Shown one piece after another: positions 1 through 10,968 of a stretch of DNA of 64,000 nt. Source of the DNA: Macrolepiota albuminosa (lineage: Eukaryota > Basidiomycota > Agaricomycetes > Agaricales > Agaricaceae); NCBI GenBank assembly GCA_027475525.1, contig JAMWFC010000046.1, positions 1 to 64,000 on the forward strand, written 5' to 3'. The notes under the pieces were generated by a model. The model did no database searches. It saw only the letters and a program-made list of their open reading frames with translations, and had not been told where the DNA came from. Each line of letters starts with the position of its first letter. Within the stretch, counting starts at the first letter, position 1. Position numbers and translations under genes: made by a program.

Positions 1-375
1 GGAATATAGTGCTTGTTGGGCAAGACATTGGTGAGACTTGAACACTCTCATTCCGCGCAAGAACCAGTTGCCCCATCTTATATAAGGTAGCCTAAATCAT
101 TGGAGTCAGTGGAAACGAATGTGAAAAGAGAACCCTGTATTACCTGCACCCTTGTGCTGTCGTCTTCTGCGAAGACTTCCAGAGTTATATCCCTTGCACT
201 TTCTGCAACACCTGTAGCATCCCAAACAGATCCTTTGACGAATTCTCCCAGTTCAAAATCAAGCTTTTTCTCATCTTTGGGCGCAGCAAGATCGATCGGC
301 GCGAACGTGTAATTGGAGATCAACGGCAGTGCTGAAGATATGCGGTCGTCGACTTTTGCAATCGTATACCCACCG
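1..375 (-). pseudogene. Uricase (urate oxidase) fragment, copy 1
   Basis: Read on the minus strand this encodes the middle of a fungal uricase, the peroxisomal enzyme that oxidises urate: KVDDR, YTFAPIDL, a GSVWD segment, the ITLEVFAEDDS block, then a 52-bp GT..AG intron, then ATLYKMGQ and NKHY-type sequence up to the window edge. The frame is off between VDDR and YTFAP: two extra bases (AT) follow the CGCAT codons and one extra T lies before TACACG. SASVQ has become STRVQ. Upstream homology stops just before the KVDDR block, so the 5' part is missing. A second, longer copy lies at 23760-24345 on the same strand. The remainder may continue left of the window. Identification rests on remembered family motifs. 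Confidence 0.75.
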
Positions 376-1974
376 CGCTGCATCGAACGCCGTTGGTTCC
401 ATCATGACCAACTCCGGGAGCGTATTCGCGACGTGGCTCCTCGGAACGCTTTCTCTGGGTCCTTTCTATCGAACGGCGGCTATAACGTTTCTTATATTTT
501 CTGTTTTTATTATTGTATTAGGTGGCATAAACATTGTCTACTTGAACTCTCAGAACAGAAAGAAGGCTGTAATACGAGCGACGACGTCCCGCGCAGACGA
601 GAAGCCAGGGCTTGGTGACTGCTCTGCATGGTTTGTATACAAATTATGATATCACTTCGGTGGCTGTCGTTGTGGTTACCGTGACATTCCTGCACTACAC
701 ACGCTTGCGAGTACGATCTTGATGTCCCGGGATGAACAACGCAAGGAAATACTTTTGCTTCCGTCCATAGGTAAATTAATAGACTTGATGGCGCCACATC
801 GAAACAAGGCGGTATGCCGGTAGCCCTTGACAATTTTCTGGAATGGAAACAGACGCTATCCGAGTATGCACATGGTAAAATCAAAGTGCGAAGAGTTTAC
901 CATGGTGTAGCAGTCTGTATTAGAAATGAAGAATCTGAAAGGGTTTAAAAAACAGTCACCTGGATATCATGAGAGATTGAGGAGGTATAGTTCCTTCTAC
1001 AGAGGATTTACGTTTGTCATCCGGCCATTGCCAGTTTCTTATCTACCCTAATATCAATCGGGTAATGATAGATGCGGATCTGAAGCTATCCGAGAACAAC
1101 GATCAGACAGTGATATTCAGTGGACGTAAGTATGTACAGGTACTTGGTTCTCAATTCCTCCTTTGATAGAGATTCTCCAAAAGTACGTGTAACGCATCAT
1201 GTTTTGTCAGTTTTCCCATCATATTGCCATCTCCAGTTATTGGGGCAGGACGTTGACTTTCGGATCCATCCTCGATTGGTCTAATGCGCCACTGTCGCAA
1301 CTATCAACTAATATTTAATATTCTCACTGTGTAAAATTAAGTCTATACTGCTAATCGAAATATGGTAGTATGAGTGCCCGTTGTAGGCGCTCTCCAATCA
1401 ACTATCTGTCCCATCTAGGTACGATACACAGAACCAAGCACTCCAATTACTTTGAAGGTGTTACCATATGTCACACCCCATTAGGAAAGGTCGTCACAAA
1501 CCGTTCATAAATATACTGACACGCCTGCTGGAGTGAATCCCTGCCTGCAACGAGGCTGTCGCATGTCTTATACGTTACCCTGGATACCGCAAGAGTCGTA
1601 AGGCACGAATTATCGATCATCTAAGAAATTTCGATTCTTTCCATCTCTATAAGGCTGGGTTGGCAAGCTCGACCAAGGCTACCCTGCTCCGTCGTTGCTT
1701 CACGCGCCGATAGAATATTGCACATCTCTTTCATTTTTGGGAACGACCCTTGGAATGAGTGGTACCAGAGATTCATCACACAGATCTTTTTCAGAATCAC
1801 TGTTTTGTTGGAGAGCAGCGCCTCCGAATGATCCAACTCGTCCTTACGAGCAAGGTAGCAGGGGTAAGGTAGAGAACGGATCTAAACGGGAGCCAAACCA
1901 AGTAAAAGAGGAGGGACCCGTGGTGCGCGATTTTTCTTCCTGTGATTCCAAAGTCTTGCTAAGTTACGTAATAG
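376..1974. other. No supportable gene
   Basis: Short open frames occur on both strands. One on the plus strand around 400-649 has a hydrophobic, membrane-like stretch (roughly 440-540) with no recognisable family. No introns, repeats or RNA genes were recognised. The right part (about 1828-1974) may contain 5' exons of the next gene: there is a plausible donor at 1855 or 1902 and a good branch-site/acceptor pair ending at 1974. Confidence 0.4.
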
Positions 1975-2091
1975 GCTCGAAGACTCAAACCTCCGTCTTC
2001 CGATGAGAAAGGTTTCAAACTTGGAGGACACCGTGAGCAGTCAAAAGAGCGCGGACGCGACAAGGTAAGTGCGTTATCTCAATACGCTTCA

Positions 2092-3551
2092 ATGTTTCTC
2101 AAGCAATTGAAGGATCATCGACGTTCTAATCATGTAACTTCTCATGACCGTCGGTCAACGCCTCCGCCAAAGCCTACTTCAGCCATAGGGCCAACAGAGT
2201 CAGGTCTTGTCAAGACAACTTCGCATCCACAGCCTCAAGTCCTCACCTGCCCTTCTGCTCTTATGCATCCGCCACTTCACCTAGGTCCGACCTCGCCAGG
2301 TCTGCAACCAGGGCCTTCGTCGACTACTTCCTATCTTCACCCTGCGATTCTCCAAAATTCTGCGAAGGTATTCGGACCCATTCGTGCTCTCTACGAGCAG
2401 ACTTGGTATCAAACTGTGTCTAATGTTCAAAACGAGATGACAAAGATGCACCGCGAGTTAGTTGACGCGATTGACCGGGAACGTACAGCGCGCAACCGTC
2501 TTGCTGAGGAATACAAGGCGTTACAGCAAGATCTTGACAGTACTAAGATCGAGTTGCGCAATACACGGCGTGACTCGGACAGTCTGATGGCAGAAAACGA
2601 GAGGCTAAGGCAAGCTGCGAAAGGTCAGATAGGCCTCAGAGACGACCGGGAACACCAACTGAAGGAGGCAGAGAGATCATACATAGACAAGCAGCTCGAC
2701 CACTTAAAATTACAATACGGAGAGCAGATAGAGAAGCAGCGCGTAGAGGCAGAGCGAACATTAGAACAGCAGAAGGTAATGTTCGAGCGAGAAAGAAGAG
2801 AGCTACACAAGGTATGTGACACCCGACGCAAAATTTATCTCCACGGCTCATTGTTTTCATAGACCGCAGTTGCCCATTATCGCAGTATGCAAAGAAGCGG
2901 CAGTGCATCTGCCAGTACCCTCGTTGCATCTGACACCGAGAAGGTTGTGTCTCCCTTTTGTGATCAAGGTTTACACAAGAATGGTATACAGCAGGAATCG
3001 ATCCGTTATGATCACACACGCGGTCGCTGCATGTCGGTTTCAAGCGGAACCCCTGCCTCTTCTCGGTCGTCGCCCCAGTCAGCGTCGGGCTCATTCTCGA
3101 CGCAGAAGAAGCGTGATCGTGTTGAGTATGAGGGAGATTCTGGTGCTGGTAAGCGGTTGAGGACAAAGGACGGCCCTATGACAATGGCAGTGGAAGCTAA
3201 AGAAGCTAAAAGGGTGAAGATCGGAATTGCTCATATGGATTTGTTGTACGAGACCCAGGGCACAAAGATGACTTGTCAGATGTGTCGGTATGCGTTCATT
3301 CCAGTTCTCGTTAGGATCTACCGATTGATCCAATTTGTTTTATCCGTAGGATGTCAAGCAAGGACGAGCAAAAGATTAATTCGGCAGTGACGTTTCCCGT
3401 GGATGCGAAATGGTCTGAGCTCATCGGCCACTGTCAGAGTGTGCACCCTAAGTTGTGTGCGGATTTGGAGAAGCTAAGCCCTAGCCAGGTTCAAGAGCTG
3501 CGCCAACGCATGCAGTGCGGGAAGCTCATGGGATATACTCTCAAGTCTTGA
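2092..3551 (+). CDS. Coiled-coil protein with intron-split CCHH zinc finger (hypothetical)
   Basis: Exons 2092-2811, 2863-3287 and 3350-3551 join to 448 codons; the introns (51 and 62 bp) have GT..AG ends and keep the frame. Residues 1-90 are Pro/Ser-rich. Residues about 100-240 form a long charged coiled coil (heptads rich in Glu, Arg, Gln). A basic linker with KKR and KRLR follows (possible nuclear signal). The C-terminus holds a CxxC pair (TCQMC) and, after the second intron, an HCQSVH pair, together a CCHH zinc-finger-like motif with a long spacer. The 5' end is uncertain: the same frame stays open back to 1975, where a good acceptor lies, so upstream exons are likely. I do not recognise the family. 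A nuclear coiled-coil DNA- or protein-binding role is inference. Confidence 0.75.
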
Positions 3552-5733
3552 GCTGGTCGGTGCAATGTCCCTTTTTGGATAGAACCTTTGTAGATGTTCT
3601 TGTTACGTTCCTCTTTCTCCTTTTCTTTCTCTGTTCTTTCCTCTCGTTTTTCCTGCATTGTATTTGTGTCTTTATCAAAATCTGTACAATATATGTACAC
3701 TTGTATTTTGAACCGAATTTTCTCTTAAAAGTGTAAGATAACTGCAGTTGTTATCGTGTAACTATAAAAGGTACGCATGAAGGTGACAAGAAGGTACATG
3801 TGAAGGCCTGAAAAATTAGGATAAATTGGGAAGTCAGCTGGATGGTTAAAGCAGGAGAAAAATAAGGTTTAGGATTGTGAGACCAACTGATGGGCGAGAT
3901 GCAAATTCAGGAAGAAATAGATGATCTGCAGCATGTAGGATAAAAAGAGACGATTCCGAGAGCTCTTAGAATTAGTATAAAAGGGATATAATTAGATGAA
4001 TAAAACATAACAAGTTTTCGTACCCCACGGATTCTGGTCTTGAGCTTGGTCTGAACTGTTCTTGTTACCTTTTCTCGGTCACTTGATCTCGGCTCTGGGC
4101 ATCACCTTCGATGTCAGCATTTACCACCCTCGGTTAGCGGATGGTTGACGTTGTTTGTATACCAGGTTAGAATCTCACGCCACGCAAAAAGTGAGAGACC
4201 GAGATTAGCCATCGAGAGGCTGCCTGAGTTGAGAGTGAGGTTATCTGCGATGATTCCAAAATACCTGTCTGGAGTGTCGACGAATAGCTGCCGCACTTGG
4301 TCAGATTAAGTTGATTCCTCAACGTGAACTTGGAGATGAATGCTGAATTTAAGTTCTTCTAGGGCATTGAGACGTAGAGGAATTCAAGAATCAAAAACCA
4401 CGCCTTGTGCGTCGTCGAAGTTGTCATCATAATTGCCAACACGCGATGCATGGAGGCTTACGTTCTAAAGTACAAAGAATGTCGCTGGAACGTTTTTGAA
4501 GAAAGGGGAGGAGGTTGGCGGCTAGATAGTGTTGAGACCGGCTAGAACAGAGGTATAGACTAGACACTCGAAGAGAATCACACAGTGACAACTGGAGTCT
4601 CGGTTCAGTAGTCGGTATAACTAATATATTGAATGAATACATGCCTGGACTCTCAGTCGGTAAAACTAAAGAACCGAAAGACTCTGGGCGACGAAAAAAC
4701 TACTCGTAATCACGTGTTACTGATTACCTAAATGGGCTTCCTGGCACCCGAGATAGAAGGCCGGACGACGGCTCGAAGTAAGAATTGAGGAGTAGGCGAG
4801 GCATGTGTCTCCTTTCCAATTCCCAGTTATGATTAAGCATGAGCTCGCTCTTTGACCGACCATTTCACCCATACGTCAACTGAGGCTCACGGTGGCGAAG
4901 CGGCTTCTGCTCGCACATTCATTCATTCGGATACAAAACGACGCGGGCGAAAAAAAGTAGTTTCAAGCGTAAAAATCGTGGCGTGGAGAAGTCAACGCAG
5001 ACACGATTTCATATGGAGCTCCAGCAGACCAGTACACTGCCCACGAGTCCCGACGCACAACAATGGCACGGATCTGAACAAAAAGAAACAAAATGGACAA
5101 TTTCAAAGCCAGTACAAAGAGCGTCGGTGGATGGATAAGACTGCAGACAGACCGATTCCAAACAAGAAGAGTACCCGTCGAAGTCTCATGACCGGGTAGA
5201 CGATCCATTGTGACCGCCGCGCAATACGCTCTCAGATCATCTACGGTAGTTGCACTCGTGGCAAACATCAATTTTCTTGTTGAAGTCAACGCTCTTGCAA
5301 TCACTACACATTGTAGAAGCTCTGCGCCAGATTTCGCATTCCAAGACCGCCGCCTGAGACCTTCATGACTGCTAGTCTTGCGCCGCTTTGTCGTCCAAGC
5401 CTGACAGAGTCCATGATCCTCGCGACAATCGCGTTTTGTGAATCAACGGCTTCTACGTACGCCCGTCAAAGACCCAGGATTTTTCATAGATGTTCCATAT
5501 CGTAGCGTCGACCAGTTCTAGCAGGAAGAGACGGTACATAGGGTGCGATTTCAAGAGCATCATTCTGGTTTGGATCAGGCATCGGAAATTCTCACGGAGA
5601 CAAGGATTAGAATATTTTGATGTCCTGACAACGTAAGTCTTGTGTCACTTGAACCAACTCGAGTACACTGTATATTTAGATCTATGAAGCACATGTTGGG
5701 GTTAATCATAACTCGTGTATGTACATGATCATA
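3552..5733. other. Intergenic, with weak coding-like scraps
   Basis: A C/T-rich stretch (3600-3660) and a TATAAAA-like site near 3975 follow the gene. On the minus strand about 5334-5460 reads as an uninterrupted protein-like segment (…VARIMDSVRLGRQ…, …AVMKVSGG…), and 5040-5300 contains scraps such as IRAIVV and WSAGAPYEI. I could not assign these to a family. They may be remains of a minus-strand gene disrupted before the Copia insertion at 5739. Confidence 0.35.
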
Positions 5734-5738
5734 GACTA

Positions 5739-6115
5739 TGTTGAAATCCGTACTATCAGAACCTATAATATACAGACTACGTTAGAGTCTGATCCTCAGT
5801 CTGAATAGAAGTGACTATTATTCTGTACCTATAATATACAGACTACGTTAGAGTCTGATCTGTGGTACAATGAGTATTTGTTTCGCATTAGGACGTATAG
5901 TAAAGTTGACTCACCCTCAGTCTGAATAGAAGTGACTGAGGGTGTCGTTGTGTAAGTAGTGTATATGTATCTGTATATTCCTTTGTCCATTGACATCATA
6001 TTCCTTTGTCCATTGACGACAAAGGTGTGTGATATGTGTGAAATAGGTGTGTGATATGTGTGAAATAACAAGGGGGTCGGCACACTTACGGTGTTCCACG
6101 CCCCAGATTGCAACA
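5739..6115 (-). repeat. Copia 3' LTR (377 bp)
   Basis: Left copy of the LTR pair, the 3' LTR relative to the coding strand. It contains internal duplications: a 19-nt hairpin CAGACT-loop-AGTCTG at 5773-5791 and again at 5839-5857; TTCCTTTGTCCATTGAC twice near 5980-6020; and a GTGTGTGATATGTGTG motif twice near 6025-6063. A perfect 11-bp stem CACCCTCAGTC/GACTGAGGGTG with an 11-nt loop lies at 5912-5944. Confidence 0.95.
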
Positions 6116-6127
6116 CTCCTCCTCACC
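6116..6127 (-). other. Polypurine tract of the Copia element
   Basis: On the minus strand the 12 bases just inside the 3' LTR read GGTGAGGAGGAG, all purine except one T. This is the expected position and composition for the plus-strand primer of an LTR element. It lies 33 bp beyond the end of the polyprotein frame. Confidence 0.7.
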
Positions 6128-6160
6128 GTAAAGTGTGACGCTCCTCCTCGCGCGGAATCC

Positions 6161-9100
6161 TCATTGCATGCCCAGGAGGTTTCGAAGTCTTGTGAATTGT
6201 GGTGTTGGGAGCGCTTTCGTGAAGATGTCGGCTACGTTGTTCCTCGTATGTATGTACCGCATCGTAATCTCTCCAGAGGCGACTCGTTCCCGTAGAAAAT
6301 GATACTTAATGTCGACATGTTTGACGCGTGAGTGTAAAAGGGGGTCTTCCGATAAGTTGATCGCTGAGTTATTGTCACAGAGAATCGTCGTGGCATTGGT
6401 CGGGGCGTATCCTAGGGCGTCCATCAACATCCTCAACCATATACATTCTTGTGCCGCCTCGTAAGCCGCCATATATTCGGCTTCGCAGGATGACGCAGCC
6501 ACAGTCTTCTGTTTTCGAGTCGCCCATGAGATCAGACCCGTCCCCAATGACCACGCATATCCGCCGACACTCCGCCGTGTATCGAGGCAGTTGGCCCAAT
6601 CCGAGTCCGTGAAGCCCACCAAGTCAATAGGCACCGAGCCTCCCAGACGGAGCTGTAGGTTGCGGGTGCCTTTAAGGTACCGGAGGACTCGTATAGCTGC
6701 GTGCCAATGAGTGTGTGTATAGCAATCTAGGAATTGGGAAAGTTGCTGAACCGCATACTGTATGTCCGGCCGAGTTGAAATGGCGAGCCATAGCAATCCG
6801 CCCACCAGGTTACGATAAGGAATTCGCATGATTTTCTCAAGTTCTTCTTGGCTCAGCGTCGACCTATCAACACGGCGAAGCTTCGTTCCTGGTTCCATTG
6901 GTACAGACAACGGAAAGGCGTCGGTTTGTCCATACTGCGAGATCATTTTGTCTATTAGCACAGTCTGCGAAAGAAAAACTTCCTTATTGAGTCTGTCCCA
7001 CTTCACTGCGATTCCAACAATATGGTGCGGGGTACCCAGATCAGATATAGTCCAGATTTTTCGTAGTTCGTCTTTGAAACAGTCGTTCGCTGCTTTCGTA
7101 CTCGCGATGGCAAGGAAATCGTCAACATGAATCCCTGCTATGACCACTCCTCTGTCATTGTTCCGATGATATAGGCAAGCCTCGCAGCGAAGTCTAGTGA
7201 ATCCGAGTCGTTTCATCGCATCGTCTAGAGTTTTATTCCATATCCTACCCGCCTGCTTCATACCGTACAACGGCCGTATCAACTTACAGACCCAGTCTTC
7301 CTTACCGCTCGCCTCAAACCCCCTCGGCTGTTGCATGATGATCTGCTCCTCCTCGGGTAAGATCCCATTGAGAAATGCTGTCTTAATATCGACTTGAGTA
7401 GCGTCCCAGCCGAGCGTTGCAGCCATGTGCAATAAAACCCGCCACGATTCCGCGCGTGCAGTCGGTGAGGTCGTTTTGTCATAGTCACGGCCTTGTACCA
7501 TGGTGAATCCTTGCAATACATGCCGGGTTTTGAATCGGGTAATGTTTCCGTGCTCATCTCGTTTGATGGTAAAAACTGGGCGTCCTTTGAATATTCTTTG
7601 ACCTGTGGGAATCTTCTCACGCGGTACGAGCTCCCAGACTCCCATCTCCTTCAACGAGTTCAGCTCATCACGGTAAGAGGCCTCCCACCTTGGCCAGTCT
7701 GGTGATGCCATAGCTTCCTCCAAGGTCTTAGGTGTGTCTGCACCTGGGTCGACGTTGTTCTGTGGGTCCTCGATCGTGTTAAGCGCCTGCATTACTCGAT
7801 CAAGATCATCACCCACACCCCCGTCATTCTCACCTTCAGGCACGTTGTTTCTAAGCTCTTCCAGGGCCCTCCTCCGTCCTGCTCGAGCATTCCTAACTCG
7901 TTCGGTTGATTCCCTTGCCTCTCTAGTGGCTCTCTCTGTTCGCGTTTCGATCTGGATGTCTGGGGATGATCGGAGGGTTGGTATACGAATCCTGTCTGAT
8001 CGACGAGGCGGTATGGGATCTTCAGGTGTTATGGGGGTTGGGTCTTGTGTCTCTTGGCGTTCCTCAGCTGTTGTAGGCTCAGTGGGTGTGACAGCATGTG
8101 GAACAATGTCGTTGTCCTGGGTGATGTGACCTGGAACGCGGGTAGGCTCTTCATCATCCTGGTGCGTGTTAGGTTCTGGTGCGGAGTGGCGGCTTATTGA
8201 TGCTATAGTAGGATAATCGGCCTCGTGTTCAGTGAGTGACGTGATGTTTGGGCCAGGGGGAATAGCTTTTGGTATATCGTTTTCGTGGCTCTCGATAAAT
8301 TGTACGTGGCAGGAACTATATACCTTCTTTGTTGATCTATCGTAGCATCGGTATGCCTTCGAATTCGGATCGTAGCCGATTAGGACGCATTCGATGGATC
8401 GCTCGTATACCTTTGGGTTATGCTGGCCCAAAATCAAAACGAATACTCGGCAGCCTATCTCGCGGATATATGAATAGTCTGGCCTTTTCCCATACCATAG
8501 TTCATCTGGAGTCACGTTATCGACTGCCGATGTCTTAGTCTTTCCATGGAGGTGAGTAGCTGTAAGGTAAAATTCGTCCCATAGGAATGGGGGGCAGTTT
8601 GCTGCCAAACGCATAGATCGAGCTTTTCCCATAAGTGTTCTGTGCATACGCTCGACACGTCCAATATGGGCAGACGTGTATGGGGCTCCAACTTCAAGCA
8701 AAATGCCTTTAGATTGATACCATGATTTATGCTCACTCCCGTTGAACTCGCCGTCACGTCCTGTCCGCAGAATCTTGACTCTGTCTCCTGTTTCGTTTTC
8801 CCGGGCGAGGATCCAAGCCCGAAGTTCACCGAAACCTTCATCTTTTGACTTTAAAGGTATTGACCATGGTTTATTGGTAAAGTCGTCCACTATATTCATA
8901 ATGTAATTGTTCCCCGTACGCGACGTCACTGCTGATTGACCTGCCAGGTCCACCCAAACTTTCTCAAGTCTCTTTGTTGCCCTATGCCCCCTCCCTTCCT
9001 CCCTCTCCTTCGGTACGGGCGTTCGGGCCTGTTTACCGAGAATACAATGATTACATTTGGGAGGTTTGGAGGGGAAGGTCTTGGGCATACCTTCGATCAT

Positions 9101-10813
9101 GCCAGCACGAGCCATCTGCATTATGGCTTGATAATTTGCGTGGCCAAGCCTGAGATGCCAGGTTTTTAGATCGGGAGACATGTGGACTGTGAGAGCACAA
9201 TCACTATGAAGATCTAGAGCATATAGGTCCTTCTGGGAGAGTGTGCCGGTAGCAACAACAGCTTTGGTGGACTGCTTTATTAATTGTGCGCCTTGTTTGC
9301 TGAAAATAGTGGATATCCCATTCTGCCTGGCAAGCTTGCTGACAGAGAGGAGACGAACCGTAGATTCTGGTATGTATAACGCATTTTGGACTTCGATACG
9401 GGTACCGCCTTTAATGAATAGGCCTATATTGCCTATCCCTTTTGCGACGATGGTAGATCCTCCAACTCCCCGAACCGGGCGTTCCGGAATTGATGTGAGA
9501 GTGATGAAGTCAGTTGGGTCGGGGGAAATATGCACGGTGGCTCCTGAATCGAGATAAAAAGGTGAAGTTTCTGTTGGTATAACTGCCAACGCCGTGTCGG
9601 CGTCTTGAATGAGGTTGGGTCTGCCAGATCTAGACTCCTCCTCAACCGCTATTAAGGCGTCGAATTCCATTGTCTCGATTTCTGTCAAGGAAGCAGCTGG
9701 TAGTTTGTCTGAGGCAAGACCTGCAAACTCTGGTTTGCTGACAGTCGCTCCGCCCTGCACAGCGACGTACGCAGCAATGGTATTGGAGTCCCCTTCGAGA
9801 GTAAAGGCTGACCCCCCTGCCGGCGTGATAGTAATCTTCGAGGTTGTTGGTTTCTTTTCCTTCGCCTTTCGCTGGGCATCAAACTTGGCTATCCGTGCTG
9901 CTCGCGACTCCTCAATAGTCTTTCCGGCCATGCCCCCACCCTCTAGAATGCACCATGGCATGGTATGTCCTGTGAATGATGCACGTCCTCGGGCCTTACA
10001 GCTGCTACAGATCAACTTGTCGAACCTGGAAGCCTTTGCCGCAAGCACAGCATCTGCTGGTGCGTTCATAGACCTATCCGCATCGATGAGGGTTTGTTCT
10101 CCTTCCAGGAACTGTCGGATCTGAGTAGGGCCATACTTGGTCACGTCGGCCGCGGCAGTGAGGTCGCGGGATATAATAGATCTAATGTGGGCGTAGGATC
10201 GGTCAGAGAGGGAAGACAGGATCGCGATCGATTGTAATAGCTCCTTGGTGACGTCGCCGGCCTCAAAAGCACGATTGATCTTATCTAGGATGACATCCGC
10301 CGTCTTCGTGAGAGATTCCGACGCAGAGCATTTCATCGTCAAAGCCTCCTGGAGTAAACGGACCTGTTGGACTGGCACCGCACCGCCATGGCGATCTTTC
10401 AGGTATCTCCACAATTTTACCGGGTCCCATTCCTCGGCGCATAACTTCTGTTCCGACGCGGACAGCGCTCGCTTCACAAAGGAGCAGGCCAGGCGGTTGT
10501 TTCCATTCCAGGCCCGATACGCACGAGGTTCATAGGTCGGATGTGGGGGCGGTGGTTGATTGAAGACGCAATCCCATAATTGCGCCATAGATAATTCAAG
10601 GTCCATGTTGTAAGACCATTCGCCCCACCTGCCATCGTCCTTCTCCAAAATGTGGCCACTCCAGACTGCAGTAACCTTCCCGACGGGCAGCACGGTCGGG
10701 TTTGTCGAGCCATCGACCCGGCGCATTTCCGCGATGGTTTCAGAAGTCAAAGGAGCCTCCATGGGTACGGGAGTGGGAGCAGCGGGCTTGGTATCAGTAC
10801 CAGGCGGGGTCAT
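6161..10813 (-). CDS. Copia gag-pol polyprotein, 1550 aa
   Basis: A single uninterrupted frame in Copia order. Residues 1-260 are a UBN2-like Gag. Residues about 267-287 form an unusual zinc knuckle, CxxC-x10-H-x4-C, where the usual spacing before His is 4. The aspartic protease motif YLDSGA is near 422. A GAG-pre-integrase zinc region follows (WHLRLGH near 551, CNHC near 585). The integrase core has VWVDLAG (about 621) and VERMHRTL (about 720). Reverse transcriptase has VDIKTAFLNG (about 1141) and the active-site HVDD (about 1229). RNase H has TDSDW, CEAEY and CDNNSA (about 1403-1480). Odd point: the second integrase acidic residue should lie in LR(S/T)D, but here it reads LRTGRDGEF, so the usual Asp is Gly and an Asp sits two residues later. 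Translation would give all element proteins from one frame. Confidence 0.95.
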   Translation of the reverse strand: MTPPGTDTKPAAPTPVPMEAPLTSETIAEMRRVDGSTNPTVLPVGKVTAVWSGHILEKDDGRWGEWSYNMDLELSMAQLWDCVFNQPPPPHPTYEPRAYRAWNGNNRLACSFVKRALSASEQKLCAEEWDPVKLWRYLKDRHGGAVPVQQVRLLQEALTMKCSASESLTKTADVILDKINRAFEAGDVTKELLQSIAILSSLSDRSYAHIRSIISRDLTAAADVTKYGPTQIRQFLEGEQTLIDADRSMNAPADAVLAAKASRFDKLICSSCKARGRASFTGHTMPWCILEGGGMAGKTIEESRAARIAKFDAQRKAKEKKPTTSKITITPAGGSAFTLEGDSNTIAAYVAVQGGATVSKPEFAGLASDKLPAASLTEIETMEFDALIAVEEESRSGRPNLIQDADTALAVIPTETSPFYLDSGATVHISPDPTDFITLTSIPERPVRGVGGSTIVAKGIGNIGLFIKGGTRIEVQNALYIPESTVRLLSVSKLARQNGISTIFSKQGAQLIKQSTKAVVATGTLSQKDLYALDLHSDCALTVHMSPDLKTWHLRLGHANYQAIMQMARAGMIEGMPKTFPSKPPKCNHCILGKQARTPVPKEREEGRGHRATKRLEKVWVDLAGQSAVTSRTGNNYIMNIVDDFTNKPWSIPLKSKDEGFGELRAWILARENETGDRVKILRTGRDGEFNGSEHKSWYQSKGILLEVGAPYTSAHIGRVERMHRTLMGKARSMRLAANCPPFLWDEFYLTATHLHGKTKTSAVDNVTPDELWYGKRPDYSYIREIGCRVFVLILGQHNPKVYERSIECVLIGYDPNSKAYRCYDRSTKKVYSSCHVQFIESHENDIPKAIPPGPNITSLTEHEADYPTIASISRHSAPEPNTHQDDEEPTRVPGHITQDNDIVPHAVTPTEPTTAEERQETQDPTPITPEDPIPPRRSDRIRIPTLRSSPDIQIETRTERATREARESTERVRNARAGRRRALEELRNNVPEGENDGGVGDDLDRVMQALNTIEDPQNNVDPGADTPKTLEEAMASPDWPRWEASYRDELNSLKEMGVWELVPREKIPTGQRIFKGRPVFTIKRDEHGNITRFKTRHVLQGFTMVQGRDYDKTTSPTARAESWRVLLHMAATLGWDATQVDIKTAFLNGILPEEEQIIMQQPRGFEASGKEDWVCKLIRPLYGMKQAGRIWNKTLDDAMKRLGFTRLRCEACLYHRNNDRGVVIAGIHVDDFLAIASTKAANDCFKDELRKIWTISDLGTPHHIVGIAVKWDRLNKEVFLSQTVLIDKMISQYGQTDAFPLSVPMEPGTKLRRVDRSTLSQEELEKIMRIPYRNLVGGLLWLAISTRPDIQYAVQQLSQFLDCYTHTHWHAAIRVLRYLKGTRNLQLRLGGSVPIDLVGFTDSDWANCLDTRRSVGGYAWSLGTGLISWATRKQKTVAASSCEAEYMAAYEAAQECIWLRMLMDALGYAPTNATTILCDNNSAINLSEDPLLHSRVKHVDIKYHFLRERVASGEITMRYIHTRNNVADIFTKALPTPQFTRLRNLLGMQ

Positions 10814-10949
10814 CGTGCGTCAGAGGCGGGTATGCAAAATATCAAGGATAAAAGTTCTCCACACGAGTCGCGTGCGGAATAGATGCGTGAAAATCGGACA
10901 GCCGGCCCGATAGAGAGACAATAGACAAAGGTTCTGTTCAGAGCACGAA

Positions 10950-10968
10950 GCAGCAAGGTCCCATAACC
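10950..10968 (-). other. Primer-binding site of the Copia element
   Basis: Immediately inside the 5' LTR, the minus strand reads GGTTATGGGACCTTG. GGTTATG-GG-CC resembles the complement of the anticodon stem-loop of initiator tRNA-Met (CCCATAACC on the plus strand), the internal primer site known for Copia-type elements that use a half-tRNA. One or two mismatches to the usual sequence are likely. The assignment is by position and resemblance only. Confidence 0.5.
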
